From: Caballeronia arationis
GTDB lineage: Bacteria; Pseudomonadota; Gammaproteobacteria; Burkholderiales; Burkholderiaceae
Direction: 5' to 3'
Assembly (NCBI RefSeq): GCF_001544975.2
Contig: NZ_FCOG02000003.1
Span: 1 to 64,000 of the forward strand
Length of the DNA: 64,000 nt
The notes below the pieces were generated by a model. The model ran no database searches. It saw only the letters and a list, made by a program, of their open reading frames with translations, and had not been told where the DNA came from. Made by a program: the position numbers and the translations under genes. Positions 18,607-27,063 of the stretch are shown here, piece by piece. Numbering within the stretch: the stretch's first letter is position 1; every line of letters begins with the position of its first letter.

Positions 18607-18634
18607 AAGGCCGGTTGCGAGCAACCGGCCTTTT
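18607..18634 (+). terminator. Rho-independent terminator
   Basis: A perfect 11-bp stem, AAGGCCGGTTG (18607-18617) and CAACCGGCCTT (18622-18632), has the 4-base loop CGAG and ends in TTTT. It closes the flavoprotein gene. The A tract on the left arm lets it also work for the convergent minus-strand gene ending at 18658. Confidence 0.9.
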
Positions 18635-18657
18635 AACTCAAGCGTCGATTTCAGCGA

Positions 18658-19005
18658 TCAGATCGCGTATTGCAGCGCGAGGTCGAATCCGAGCACGACC
18701 ACCGAGCAGAACAGCCCAAGCAGCAGATTGCTCAGACGATGCCCGAAATCGTGATGTTTGCTGAGTCCCGCGGCAGCGAGAAAAGCGAGTTCGACGATCA
18801 CTTGCATCGCAAACACCGCGATCATCAGCGCGAACTCATAGCCCATCGACTTGAAGTTCATGAAGTTGAAGCCGTTGACCGAAACCCACGACCCCACTCG
18901 CCACGCTTCATAAGCCAGTAGCAGCAACGGGAATAGATAGCTGGCCACGTACGTAGGCATCGTGGCGTGGCGCAATTCCATGTTCAGGTGACGGGTAACT
19001 TGCAT
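18658..19005 (-). CDS. Small integral membrane protein
   Basis: A 115-residue protein with about three hydrophobic segments, near residues 18-35, 52-80 and 90-113 (LLLGLFCSVVVLGFDLAL in the last). The AAGGAG 7 bases before ATG 19005 fixes the start; an 18-codon upstream extension has no support. The family is not recognised. It is convergent with the flavoprotein gene across a shared terminator. An inner-membrane location is expected. Confidence 0.8.
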   Translation of the reverse strand: MQVTRHLNMELRHATMPTYVASYLFPLLLLAYEAWRVGSWVSVNGFNFMNFKSMGYEFALMIAVFAMQVIVELAFLAAAGLSKHHDFGHRLSNLLLGLFCSVVVLGFDLALQYAI

Positions 19006-19260
19006 CGCGTGCTCCTTTGTCCTTGTCGGCGAAATGCCGAAGTTTCTACGTGCATCCAAAGTTCCGGCCCACGATTCGGATCGCTAAAATACGATACTTT
19101 CTCAGCGAGTCGTTTTCGGTAGCGCAGAACGTCGTGCTTTCAGAATAGGACAAATTTAGGGAAAGCGAATCATCGTATTCCCGATGCTTAAGTGCGATAA
19201 GCCACTCCGGGCGTCGTTGTGCAGTGCAACTTAATAAAGCAGTTATAGGAAGAATCGAAA

Positions 19261-19282
19261 CAGGCACGCACGTACGTGCCTG
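19261..19282 (-). terminator. Hairpin downstream of mmsB
   Basis: CAGGCACG (19261-19268) and CGTGCCTG (19275-19282) form an 8-bp stem around CACGTA. Read on the minus strand it lies about 22 bases after the mmsB stop and is followed by TTTCGATTCTT, a weak U tract. It is a candidate terminator for mmsAB. Nothing else was recognised in 19006-19303. Confidence 0.45.
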
Positions 19283-19303
19283 AACCCGCATTAAATGCAC
19301 TTT

Positions 19304-20191
19304 TCATTCCTTCCCGTACAGCTTGATGATGCCTGAAAAATCGATTCCGCCCATGCCCTGCTGGCTCATCGACTGGTAAAGCTGCTGCGCAAGCGCGCCG
19401 AGAAAAACGGGTTGCTTCGCCTGCCGGGCGGCATCGACGGCGAGGCCGAGATCCTTGAGCATCAGGTCCGCGCCGAATCCGCCGGAATAGCCGCGCGACG
19501 CAGGCGCATTCGGCAGGACGCCGGGATAGGGATTACACGTATCCGAACTCCAGCAGCGCCCGGTCGACGTGTTCACGATGCTCGCCAGCTTCTGCGGGTC
19601 GATACCTAGTGTTTCGCCGAGTTTCATCGCCTCCACGACGCCGATCATCGAAATGGCGAGCAGCAGGTTGTTGCAGAGCTTGGCGATTTGTCCGGTGCCG
19701 GTTTCGCCGCAGCGCACCATGTTTTTGCCCATTCCTGCCAAAACCGGCTTGAGCGTTTCGAAAAGCGCTTCATCGGCGCCGACCATGAACGTCAGCGTCC
19801 CGGCCTGCGCGCCCACGACCCCGCCCGACACCGGCGCATCCGCGAACGGATTGCCGCGCGCGCGTGCCGTTTCGCCGATCATGCGCGCGGTCGCCGGATC
19901 GATCGTGCTGCTGTCGATGAGCGGCACGCCCGTGCGCACGCCGGCGAGCACGCCGTCGTCCTCGTTCAGGTAGACGGCCTTCACGTGCGCGGACGCCGGC
20001 AGCATCGTGATGACGACGTCGCTCGCCTCGGCCACTGCGCGCGGGGACGCCGCGAGCGTGGCGCCGTTTTGTTTCGCTTCGGCGAGCGCCGCTTCCGACA
20101 GGTCGAACACCGTCAGCGCGTGACCCGCTTTCAGCAGGTTCGCCGCCATCGGGCCGCCCATATGTCCCAGTCCTATGAAACCGATTTGCAT
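19304..20191 (-). CDS. mmsB: 3-hydroxyisobutyrate dehydrogenase
   Basis: A 295-residue NAD-dependent beta-hydroxyacid dehydrogenase that oxidises 3-hydroxyisobutyrate to methylmalonate semialdehyde in valine degradation. The Rossmann motif GFIGLGHMGGPMA is at the N-terminus, the substrate motif DAPVSGGVVGAQAGTL lies near residue 117, and the catalytic Lys sits in GQIAKLCNNLL. AGGAGA precedes ATG 20191. It follows mmsA by 103 bases on the same strand; the gap contains a palindrome and a tandem repeat. Confidence 0.96.
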   Translation of the reverse strand: MQIGFIGLGHMGGPMAANLLKAGHALTVFDLSEAALAEAKQNGATLAASPRAVAEASDVVITMLPASAHVKAVYLNEDDGVLAGVRTGVPLIDSSTIDPATARMIGETARARGNPFADAPVSGGVVGAQAGTLTFMVGADEALFETLKPVLAGMGKNMVRCGETGTGQIAKLCNNLLLAISMIGVVEAMKLGETLGIDPQKLASIVNTSTGRCWSSDTCNPYPGVLPNAPASRGYSGGFGADLMLKDLGLAVDAARQAKQPVFLGALAQQLYQSMSQQGMGGIDFSGIIKLYGKE

Positions 20192-20224
20192 CTCACTCTC
20201 CTGTCGACCAGAGTTGGCGCTGTC

Positions 20225-20273
20225 GGCCAGAATTAGCGCTTACTCTGGCCCCATGCGCTTACTCTGGTCCCAT
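20225..20273. repeat. Palindrome plus 19-bp tandem repeat between mmsA and mmsB
   Basis: GGCCAGAATTAGC and GCTTACTCTGGCC (20225-20250) form a near-perfect 26-bp dyad. Overlapping it, GCGCTTACTCTGGCCCCAT (20236-20254) is followed directly by GCGCTTACTCTGGTCCCAT (20255-20273), a tandem duplication with one difference. The block may be a REP-like element or the remnant of an insertion-sequence end. Its position could modulate mmsB expression. Confidence 0.6.
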
Positions 20274-20294
20274 GCACTGTAGTTGCGCCGGTTC

Positions 20295-21833
20295 TTACCG
20301 CAGCGAAATGGTCGTGTTGACGCCGTCATTGACCGTGGCATCGTCGAACCAGCGCGCGGTCACGGTCTTCGTCTGCGTGTAGAACTGCACGACCTGCTTC
20401 CCGTAAGGCCCGAGATCGCCGAGTTTCGAGCCGCGCGAACCGGTGAAGCTGAACGACGGCACCGGCACCGGAATCGGAATGTTGATGCCGACCTGACCGA
20501 TGTCGATTTCACTCTGGAACTTGCGCGCCGCCGCGCCGCTTTGCGTGAAGAGCCCGACACCATTGCCCATCGGATTGCGGTTGACGAGCGCGATGGCGTC
20601 GTCGAGCGTCGCGGCTTCCACCACGCAGATCACGGGTCCGAAAATCTCGGTCTTGTAGATCGACATGTCGGTCGTGACGCCGGAGAAAATCGTCGGGCCG
20701 ATGAAATTGCCCTTCTCGTAGCCCTTCACCGCGACGCCGCGCCCGTCGAGCGACAGCGTCGCGCCCTCGCCCACACCCTTCTCGATCAGCCCGAGAATCC
20801 GCTCCTTCGCCGTGCGCGAGACAACGGGGCCGACGTCCGTGCCCGGCTCGGTGCCGCCGTTCACCATCAGCCCGCGTGCGCGCTCGACGAGATCCGGCAG
20901 CCACTCCTTCGACGACCCGACCAGCACCACCACCGACGTCGCCATGCAGCGCTGCCCGGCCGCGCCGAAACCGGCGCCGGCGAGCGCGTTGAGCGTCTGC
21001 TCCTTGTTGGCGTCGGGGAGCACGACGGCGTGGTTCTTCGCGCCCATCATCGACTGCACGCGCTTGCCGTGCTGGCTGCCGAGGTTGTACACGTGCGTGC
21101 CGACCGCCGTCGATCCGACGAACGAAATCGCCCTGATGTCGGGGTGCGTGCAGATCGCGTCAACCACCTCCTTGCCGCCGTGCACGACGTTCAGCACGCC
21201 CGGCGGAATGCCCGCCTGCACGGCAAGCTCGACGAGTTCCATCGTGGAAAGCGGGTCCTGCTCGGAAGGCTTGAGCACGAACGTATTGCCGCAGACGATT
21301 GCCATCGGGAACATCCAGAGCGGGATCATCGCGGGGAAGTTGAACGGCGTGATGCCCGCGCAGACGCCGATCGGCTGGCGCAGCGTGTACGTATCGACGC
21401 CGCCCGCGACGTTTTCCGCGAATTCGCCCTGCTGCAGCGTGCTGATCGAACACGCATGCTCGACGACTTCGAGCCCGCGGAAGATGTCGCCCTCGGCATC
21501 GGGCAGCGTCTTGCCCTGCTCGGCCGTCAGCGTCTCGGCGACGCGCTTCATGCTCTGCCGCACGAGGTCCTGGAACTTGAGCATCAGGCGCATGCGCGCG
21601 CCGAGCGGAGTCGTACGCCAGGTCTGAAAGGCCTTGTGCGCCGCCGCGACGGCCGCATTCACTTCGTCCACGGTCGCGAACGGGACGCGGCCGATCACTT
21701 CCTGCGTCGCCGGATTGACGATGTCGCGCCATTCGGCCGATTTCGACTCGACGAATTCGCCGTCGATCAGCAGTTTTGCGGTGCGCAGGCCTTGCTTTGT
21801 GGCTTGCGCCGGGTGTTCAGCAGCGATGTTCAC
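20295..21833 (-). CDS. mmsA: CoA-acylating methylmalonate-semialdehyde dehydrogenase
   Basis: A 512-residue aldehyde dehydrogenase that converts methylmalonate semialdehyde plus CoA to propionyl-CoA, the step after MmsB. The catalytic Cys is residue 296 in GQRCMATSV, and the motif FVLKPSEQDP for cofactor binding is present. The start is a GTG at 21833: AAGGAG lies 6 bases upstream and no ATG fits. It is the first gene of mmsAB and divergent from a LysR regulator at 22026. An ALDH of this length without extra domains is normal for the family. Confidence 0.96.
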   Translation of the reverse strand: MNIAAEHPAQATKQGLRTAKLLIDGEFVESKSAEWRDIVNPATQEVIGRVPFATVDEVNAAVAAAHKAFQTWRTTPLGARMRLMLKFQDLVRQSMKRVAETLTAEQGKTLPDAEGDIFRGLEVVEHACSISTLQQGEFAENVAGGVDTYTLRQPIGVCAGITPFNFPAMIPLWMFPMAIVCGNTFVLKPSEQDPLSTMELVELAVQAGIPPGVLNVVHGGKEVVDAICTHPDIRAISFVGSTAVGTHVYNLGSQHGKRVQSMMGAKNHAVVLPDANKEQTLNALAGAGFGAAGQRCMATSVVVLVGSSKEWLPDLVERARGLMVNGGTEPGTDVGPVVSRTAKERILGLIEKGVGEGATLSLDGRGVAVKGYEKGNFIGPTIFSGVTTDMSIYKTEIFGPVICVVEAATLDDAIALVNRNPMGNGVGLFTQSGAAARKFQSEIDIGQVGINIPIPVPVPSFSFTGSRGSKLGDLGPYGKQVVQFYTQTKTVTARWFDDATVNDGVNTTISLR

Positions 21834-21974
21834 GTGAGGCTCCTTGGGGCTTGATCGAAGAGAAACGGCGGGGATGGATGCGCGAGGTCGGACGCGGTGG
21901 CGGCGTCGATGGGAAAGGCATGTCGTCTCCGTTTTCGATTTGCCCGCCGATCTGGCGGCGGGTCTCTCTCATTG

Positions 21975-21980
21975 AGTATA
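21975..21980 (-). promoter_or_regulatory. Candidate -10 element for mmsA
   Basis: On the minus strand this reads TATACT in an AT-rich stretch. Sixteen bases upstream lies GGTTGA, a poor -35, as expected for an activator-dependent promoter. GATGG-tt-GATGG direct repeats just upstream may mark the LysR binding area. Confidence 0.4.
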
Positions 21981-22025
21981 GTTATGCAAAAGTCCATCAA
22001 CCATCGATAAAAATACCCGTCTGAT

Positions 22026-22988
22026 ATGCAGAAAAGCATCAAGCTGGACCTCGCCAGACTGAACTGGGACGACCTGCGCTACTTCCTCGAAGTCGCCCGC
22101 ACGCAGCGCGCGAGCGGCGCGGCGAAGCGTCTGGGCGTCGACTACACGACGGTCGCGCGGCGCGTGCGCGCGCTGGAGGACGCGCTCGGCACCCTGCTCT
22201 TCGACAAATCCAGGAGCGGAGGATTCGTGCTGACGGCCGAGGGCCAGCGGCTGCTCGGCTACGTCGATTCGATCGAAACCACGGTGCAGTCCGCAACTGA
22301 GCAGATCGCCAATACAGGTCACGCGTTGTCGGGCCACGTTCGGGTCGGATCGACGGAGGGTTTTGGATGCTTTTTCCTCGCGCCGCAACTCGCGCGCTTT
22401 CAGGACGCGCATCCGAACATCACGATCGATTTGCTGCCAGTGCCGCATTTCGTGAGCTTGTCGAAGCGCGAGGCCGATATCGCGGTCACGCTCGAACGGC
22501 CTGAACAGGGACAGTACGTCTACACGAAGCTCTGCGACTACCGGCTGAAGCTCTACGCAACCGCCGGCTATCTCGCGCGCCACGAACCGATCGCTTCCGC
22601 CGACGACCTGCGCGACCATCGTTTCGCGAGCTATATCGACGACCTCGCGTTCAGCTACGAGCTGCTGTATCTGGAGCGCGCGGTGCCGGGCGCGCAATCG
22701 CGCTGGCGCAGCACGAGCGTGATCGCGCAATATTTCGCGGCGCTGCAGGGCGGCGCGCTCGCGATCCTGCCGTGCTTCATGGCCGCACAGGACCCGCGGC
22801 TCGTGCCCGTGCTGCCCGGCGAGATCGAGGTGACACGCGCGTTTTATCTGTCGTGCCGCGAGGATTTGCGCAAGCTCAAGCGCATCACGACGGTGTGGGA
22901 CTACTTGCGCGCGGCGGCGGGATCGAATCGCGCGCTGCTGATGGGCGAAGACAACGCGATGGCGTGGAACGAAAGCGGGACGCCGTGA
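22026..22988 (+). CDS. LysR-family regulator divergent from mmsA
   Basis: A 320-residue LysR regulator. The helix-turn-helix covers about residues 12-70 (WDDLRYFLEVARTQRASGAA, with YTTVARRVRALE as recognition helix), followed by an effector domain with FVSLSKREADIAVTLERP. This opening (LNWDDLRYFLEVA) is typical of the LysR subgroup paired with mmsA-like genes. The start at 22026 follows an AT-rich divergent region of 192 bases shared with mmsA, whose expression it probably controls along with its own. The effector is unknown; a valine-pathway intermediate is likely. Confidence 0.94.
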   Translation: MQKSIKLDLARLNWDDLRYFLEVARTQRASGAAKRLGVDYTTVARRVRALEDALGTLLFDKSRSGGFVLTAEGQRLLGYVDSIETTVQSATEQIANTGHALSGHVRVGSTEGFGCFFLAPQLARFQDAHPNITIDLLPVPHFVSLSKREADIAVTLERPEQGQYVYTKLCDYRLKLYATAGYLARHEPIASADDLRDHRFASYIDDLAFSYELLYLERAVPGAQSRWRSTSVIAQYFAALQGGALAILPCFMAAQDPRLVPVLPGEIEVTRAFYLSCREDLRKLKRITTVWDYLRAAAGSNRALLMGEDNAMAWNESGTP

Positions 22989-23028
22989 CTGGCCGGCGCC
23001 CCGTTAGCACGAACAACGGCGTTGCGGT

Positions 23029-23612
23029 TCAGTGCACCGGCATGACCGCGACCGATACGGCGTCCGTATAGGCGAGCGTCACCTGTACGCCCGGCGTGAC
23101 GCCGGCGAGCTTCGCGCGGTCATGCACCTGCACGTTCAGAAGATTGCCTTGCAACCCCTTCACCTGCACGACGCCGCTCGCCTGATCGACCTTCACGACG
23201 TCGGCCACCACCGTCATCGGGTACGCGGAACGCGCCATCGACGCGGCATCGGCGGTCGCGACGGCGCTGCGCTCCCGAACTCGATAACGACGTCGCGCGT
23301 CATGCGCACGCGCACTTCGTCGCCGGCATTCAGTTGCGCGAAATGCTTTGCGTCGGGCCGGACGGTGATTTTCGTCCTGCCGCCCTGCCTGTCGCCAATG
23401 GTCACTTCGCGCGTGGTGCGGTTGACCGCCTGGATCGAGCCGACCATCTCGACGACGCTCACGCCTTCGACGCCGCCCGGCAGCGCGGAGGCGCTGACAG
23501 CCGCGGCAGGCATCGCGGCGGCCGGCGAAGGCGCCGCGAGGGCGATCGAGAGGAACGCGGGCGAAATCGAAATCAACGCGCCGGCGACGATGTTGAAAGC
23601 GTTGTTATGCAT
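23029..23612 (-). pseudogene. Exported protein gene broken by a frameshift
   Basis: Two minus-strand frames together make one protein. The first (from ATG 23612) has a signal peptide MHNNAFNIVAGALISISPAF and the repeat-like segment VGSIQAVNRTTREVTIGDRQGG. The second supplies the end, TVVADVVKVDQASGVVQVKGLQGN to the stop at 23029. Adding one G to the GGG run (CCC at 23274-23276 on the plus strand) joins them as VVIEFGERSAVATADAASMARSAYP. The layout, with two beta-rich repeats after a signal peptide, matches the intact gene at 59765-60373, so the two are paralogues. Function unknown; periplasmic. It may be an assembly error. Confidence 0.75.
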
Positions 23613-23992
23613 GTTTCCTCGGTACGTCGAAAAGAGAGTGGCGAAGCGTGGCGGAACGCCGGGATGAGCCCGTCAAAGTCGGCTTGATTGGTTTTCCGAA
23701 TTATCTGAACGGGTGATCCGAACGCAGTGTGTTTTTCGGGATAGCGTTTGTCAACGGTGGCCACCCGCACGCGATCGCAAAAGCGCGGCAGATAGCGCAA
23801 GTCCGCGTCACTTAAGCGGAGCCGGCCATCGCCGGCACGGTTGAAAACGGCCTCGACAACGCTCGTCAAGTCGTGCGACGGGAAAGACCGCAGGCGTCAA
23901 AACCGGCGAATCCCGAGGCAAAAACATTGCACTCCTGATATTTTGAGATGCGGTATTCGCGAGGCCATGCATAATTGCCGCCCGATTCAAAT
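23613..23992. other. Intergenic region without recognised gene
   Basis: About 380 bases between the frameshifted exported protein and the small frame at 23993. It becomes AT-richer towards 23930-23995, where a promoter for the peptidase-bactofilin unit is expected. No repeat or RNA gene was recognised. Confidence 0.45.
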
Positions 23993-24112
23993 ATGGCCCG
24001 CGACTTGCCCAGGCATCTTTTCCACGACGTGACAATCAATCTGATCAAAGAGGCCGCGCAGTCCGCGCGCCCGGCGGCCGCATCGCCCGCCTTCACGGGC
24101 AAGGATCGCTGA
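23993..24112 (+). CDS. Possible 39-residue protein coupled to the M23 gene
   Basis: The frame from ATG 23993 to TGA 24110-24112 encodes MARDLPRHLFHDVTINLIKE followed by an Ala/Pro-rich tail ending FTGKDR. Its stop overlaps the next start as TGATG, and about three quarters of its codons end in G or C, as in real genes here. No good ribosome binding site is visible before the ATG, and I do not recognise a family. It may be a leader peptide or simply an open frame. Confidence 0.4.
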   Translation: MARDLPRHLFHDVTINLIKEAAQSARPAAASPAFTGKDR

Positions 24113-25092
24113 TGGCATTCGTCATCTGGTCCCGCCGATCCGTCTCCAGCCAGCGCGTGCGCTTCGTCGAAGCGCGCACGGCGCGCGTGATCGCGATCGT
24201 CGCCGGCATCGCGCTGATTTTGGCGGCGCTCGCACTCGGCATCGCGATCGGTTCGACGCTAGGCAGCAGCCACGCCTTCGACGAGCGCGCGCAGTCCGCG
24301 CGTCATTCCTACGAGCTGGAGGAACTCGGCAAGGTCAGCGCGACCCTGACCAGGATCGAGCCGCGCGTCGCGCAACTGAGCGCGCAGGTCGGTGAGCTGC
24401 GCGACTTCGAGGATCGCCTGAAGGCGTCGCGCAAGTCCGCCGATGGCCCCGACGTTCATATCGTCCCGCCGCTGCCCGACAGCGAGGAAACCGCGCCGCT
24501 CGACGGCGCCGGCGGGCCGCTCCCGCCGCCGCGGCTCTGCGGCGCCGGGGACGCGGCGAAAGAAGGCAGCGCGCCGCAGCGCCTGAAACGCACGCAGAAG
24601 ATCATCGACTGTCTCGGCGACACGCTCTCGCAACTCGAACGCGATGTTTTGCCGCACTACGCGTCGTATATGGCGTTCCCGGGGCGCGACCCGGCGCCCG
24701 GCTCGCTCGCGGGTTCGCCGTATGGCAACCGCATCGATCCGTTCACGAAGCATGCGAGCTTCCATCCCGGCATCGACCTCGTGGCGCCGACGGGCGCCAC
24801 GATCCTCGCGACCGCGGGCGGCCGTGTGATCCAGGCGGGTCTGCACGGCGGCTACGGCAATGCCGTCGACATCCGGCACAGCGACGGAATCGTCACGCGC
24901 TACGGCCATACGTCGAAGATCTTCGTGCGCGTCGGCGACGTCGTCATGCCCGGGCAGAAGATCGCCGAAGTCGGCTCGACCGGGCGCTCGACCGGACCGC
25001 ACCTGCACTTCGAAGTGATCGTCGATGGCGCTCAGATCAATCCGACGCCGTATCTGGCACTTTTCAGGCTCAAGTCTCATGCGCAAAGTTGA
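24112..25092 (+). CDS. Membrane-anchored M23 (LytM) peptidoglycan endopeptidase
   Basis: A 326-residue protein with one N-terminal transmembrane helix (residues 22-48), a periplasmic helical stretch (about 60-110, coiled-coil-like), a Pro-rich linker and a C-terminal LytM domain. The zinc ligands are visible: H218 and D222 in HPGID and H299 in HLHFE, with H297 catalytic. It should cleave peptidoglycan cross-links at the inner-membrane face. It is followed by a short membrane coiled-coil gene and a bactofilin. This grouping is known from cell-shape modules such as Helicobacter Csd1-CcmA and points to a role in shape. Confidence 0.93.
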   Translation: MAFVIWSRRSVSSQRVRFVEARTARVIAIVAGIALILAALALGIAIGSTLGSSHAFDERAQSARHSYELEELGKVSATLTRIEPRVAQLSAQVGELRDFEDRLKASRKSADGPDVHIVPPLPDSEETAPLDGAGGPLPPPRLCGAGDAAKEGSAPQRLKRTQKIIDCLGDTLSQLERDVLPHYASYMAFPGRDPAPGSLAGSPYGNRIDPFTKHASFHPGIDLVAPTGATILATAGGRVIQAGLHGGYGNAVDIRHSDGIVTRYGHTSKIFVRVGDVVMPGQKIAEVGSTGRSTGPHLHFEVIVDGAQINPTPYLALFRLKSHAQS

Positions 25093-25446
25093 CCGGAACC
25101 GAGCGACGCACCGGCTCGCGCGGCGCACCTATTCCCTCACGCCCCGGCGCACGCCGACGCTCCTGCTCGGCGGCATCGCGGCGGCGTGCGCGATTTCGGC
25201 GCTGGCCGCAGCAGGCTTCGCGCTGAAGAGTTCGCGCGAGCACAGCCGGCAGGTCGACGCGATCTGCGCGCCCCGGTCTCCGAGCAGGAACTGCGTGACC
25301 AGCTCACACATTCGCAACTCGCGCTTGATCACGACGCCGCCACGCGCGCCGGGCTCGAGAAGCAGGCGGAAGGCACGGCGGCCGAGCTGAGCCGCCTGCG
25401 CACCGACCTCGCCTTTTTCAGACGCCAGCACGACAAGTCCGACTGA
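25079..25446 (+). pseudogene. Membrane coiled-coil protein, frameshifted
   Basis: From ATG 25079, overlapping the peptidase gene by 14 bases, the frame encodes an Arg-rich N-terminus, one transmembrane helix (TLLLGGIAAACAISALAAAG, residues 27-46) and SSREHSRQVDA. It then leaves the coding pattern. The frame one base over continues it as VSEQELRDQLTHSQLALDH and a helical, coiled-coil-like end stopping at 25446. Adding one C to CCCC at 25271-25274 restores a single protein of about 122 residues. It lies between an M23 peptidase and a bactofilin and may link them. Either real damage or an assembly indel. Confidence 0.75.
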
Positions 25447-25510
25447 TCCAACCGAAGTCCTACCGAACCACCCGCTTTTCAACGAACCGACGCAACGGAA
25501 GAACCCCGCC

Positions 25511-25921
25511 ATGTTTGCAAAGAAGAAATCCCCCGGCATCCAGCAGGCCAAGCTCGCCACGCTCATCGCCCACGACGTTCACATCAAGGGCAATCTCGAA
25601 TTCAGCGACGGCCTGCGCATGGACGGCCAGATCACCGGTAATGTCACCGGGCGCCCGGGCGAACAGACGCTGCTCGTCGTCAGCGACCAGGGGACGATCA
25701 CGGGCAACGTCAGCGCGTATGACATCGTGATCAACGGCACGATCACTGGCGATGTCACCGTCGAACATTTCGTCGAGCTTCAGTCCAATGCGCACGTGAA
25801 CGGCAACATCTATTACCAGCAACTGCGGATGGACGTCGGCGCTTCGGTGGAGGGCAAGCTCACCAAGCGCGAACCCGCGCCCCCGCGACCCGACGCCATC
25901 GCGGACTTCACCACCGACTGA
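25511..25921 (+). CDS. Bactofilin (polymer-forming cytoskeletal protein)
   Basis: A 136-residue bactofilin. The central right-handed beta-helix (about residues 20-115) shows the repeating pattern IKGNLEFSDGLRMDGQITGNV, TITGNVSAYDIVINGTITGDV (split). The basic N-terminal MFAKKKSPG may bind membrane and the C-terminus is Pro-rich. Bactofilins self-assemble into filaments without nucleotide and position peptidoglycan enzymes. CGGAAG lies upstream of ATG 25511. It is third in the unit with the M23 peptidase, 64 bases after the coiled-coil gene. Confidence 0.95.
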   Translation: MFAKKKSPGIQQAKLATLIAHDVHIKGNLEFSDGLRMDGQITGNVTGRPGEQTLLVVSDQGTITGNVSAYDIVINGTITGDVTVEHFVELQSNAHVNGNIYYQQLRMDVGASVEGKLTKREPAPPRPDAIADFTTD

Positions 25922-26085
25922 TCCCGCGCAACCATCCCGTCCGGCGCGCCATGCGCCGGGCAAGCCCGGGCAAATCCGCTAAGATGCAAAACAAGAGCGA
26001 CGCGCGACAAACCGTCGCGATACAAGCGCGCTGTAAGCCGGCGGCGCGCGCGGACCTCAATACACCGGACCCGGGGCACTCATTC

Positions 26086-27063
26086 ATGCTGGTCAATTGC
26101 GCGGCCTATCAGAACGGCCGCAAGCTCGCCGATGTGCCGATCGACGATATCAACGCGTATCGCGACCTGCCCGACAGCTTCATCTGGGTGGCGCTCAAGG
26201 AGCCCGGCCCGGGCGAGCTCGCGCACATGATGCATCAGTTCGGCCTGCACGAACTCGCGGTCGAGGATGCCCAGCACGGCCATCAGCGGCCGAAGATCGA
26301 GGAGTACGCCGACTCGCTCTTCGCCGTGTTCCACACCGTCGAATTCGACCACGAAGGCGAACTGCTCGTCGGCGAGATCAACGTGTTCGTCGGACCGAAC
26401 TACGTCCTGTCCGTGCGCAACCGGACCACGCAGGGCTTTCAGGAAGTGCGCAAGCGCTGCGAGCGCGAACCGCATCTACTGCGGCACGGTCCGGCGTTCG
26501 TGATGTATGCGCTGCTCGATAACGTCGTCGACCGCTATTTTCCGGTGCTCGAACAGCTCGCCGCCGAACTCGACGAAGTCGAGGAGCGCATCTTCGAGCG
26601 CAACGGACTGGCGGCGTCGCGCGAGATCATCGAAGATCTTTACTCGCTCAAGCGCCGGCTCGTGCTGTTGCAGCATCACACGGCGCCGCTGCTCGAAGCC
26701 GTCAGCAAACTGTATGGCGGGCGGCCGCCGGGCGTCTGCGCGGGCATGCAGGAATATTTCCGCGACGTCTACGACCACCTGCTGCGCATCGTGAAAACGA
26801 TCGAAGGACGGCGCGAAATGATCGTCACCGCGATCCAGGTGAATCTCGGCCTGATTTCGCTCGCGGAAAGCGAGGTGACCAAGCGGCTCGGCTCGTTCGC
26901 GGCACTTTTCGCCGTGCCCACGATGATTGCCGGCATCTACGGGATGAATTTCCACCGCATCCCCGAACTTGAGTGGGCGTACGGCTATCCGGTGTGCCTC
27001 GGCGTGATGCTGTTGGTCGACATCGTGCTGTATTGGCGGTTCCGGAAGGCGGGTTGGTTATAA
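26086..27063 (+). CDS. corA: CorA-family magnesium/cobalt transporter
   Basis: A 325-residue CorA channel subunit. A large N-terminal cytoplasmic domain and a long stalk helix (EMIVTAIQVNLGLISLAESEV) precede two C-terminal transmembrane helices. The signature G286-M287-N288 (YGMNF) lies in the periplasmic loop. The family forms pentamers for Mg2+ uptake. The frame is open 45 codons upstream, but ATG 26086 gives the normal length; its ribosome binding site is weak. It stands 165 bases after the bactofilin gene and is probably a separate unit. Confidence 0.94.
   Translation: MLVNCAAYQNGRKLADVPIDDINAYRDLPDSFIWVALKEPGPGELAHMMHQFGLHELAVEDAQHGHQRPKIEEYADSLFAVFHTVEFDHEGELLVGEINVFVGPNYVLSVRNRTTQGFQEVRKRCEREPHLLRHGPAFVMYALLDNVVDRYFPVLEQLAAELDEVEERIFERNGLAASREIIEDLYSLKRRLVLLQHHTAPLLEAVSKLYGGRPPGVCAGMQEYFRDVYDHLLRIVKTIEGRREMIVTAIQVNLGLISLAESEVTKRLGSFAALFAVPTMIAGIYGMNFHRIPELEWAYGYPVCLGVMLLVDIVLYWRFRKAGWL

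Noticed and set aside
20283..21854. Long plus-strand frame opposite mmsA
   Set aside because: Antisense shadow; mmsA has catalytic Cys, good ribosome binding site and family length.
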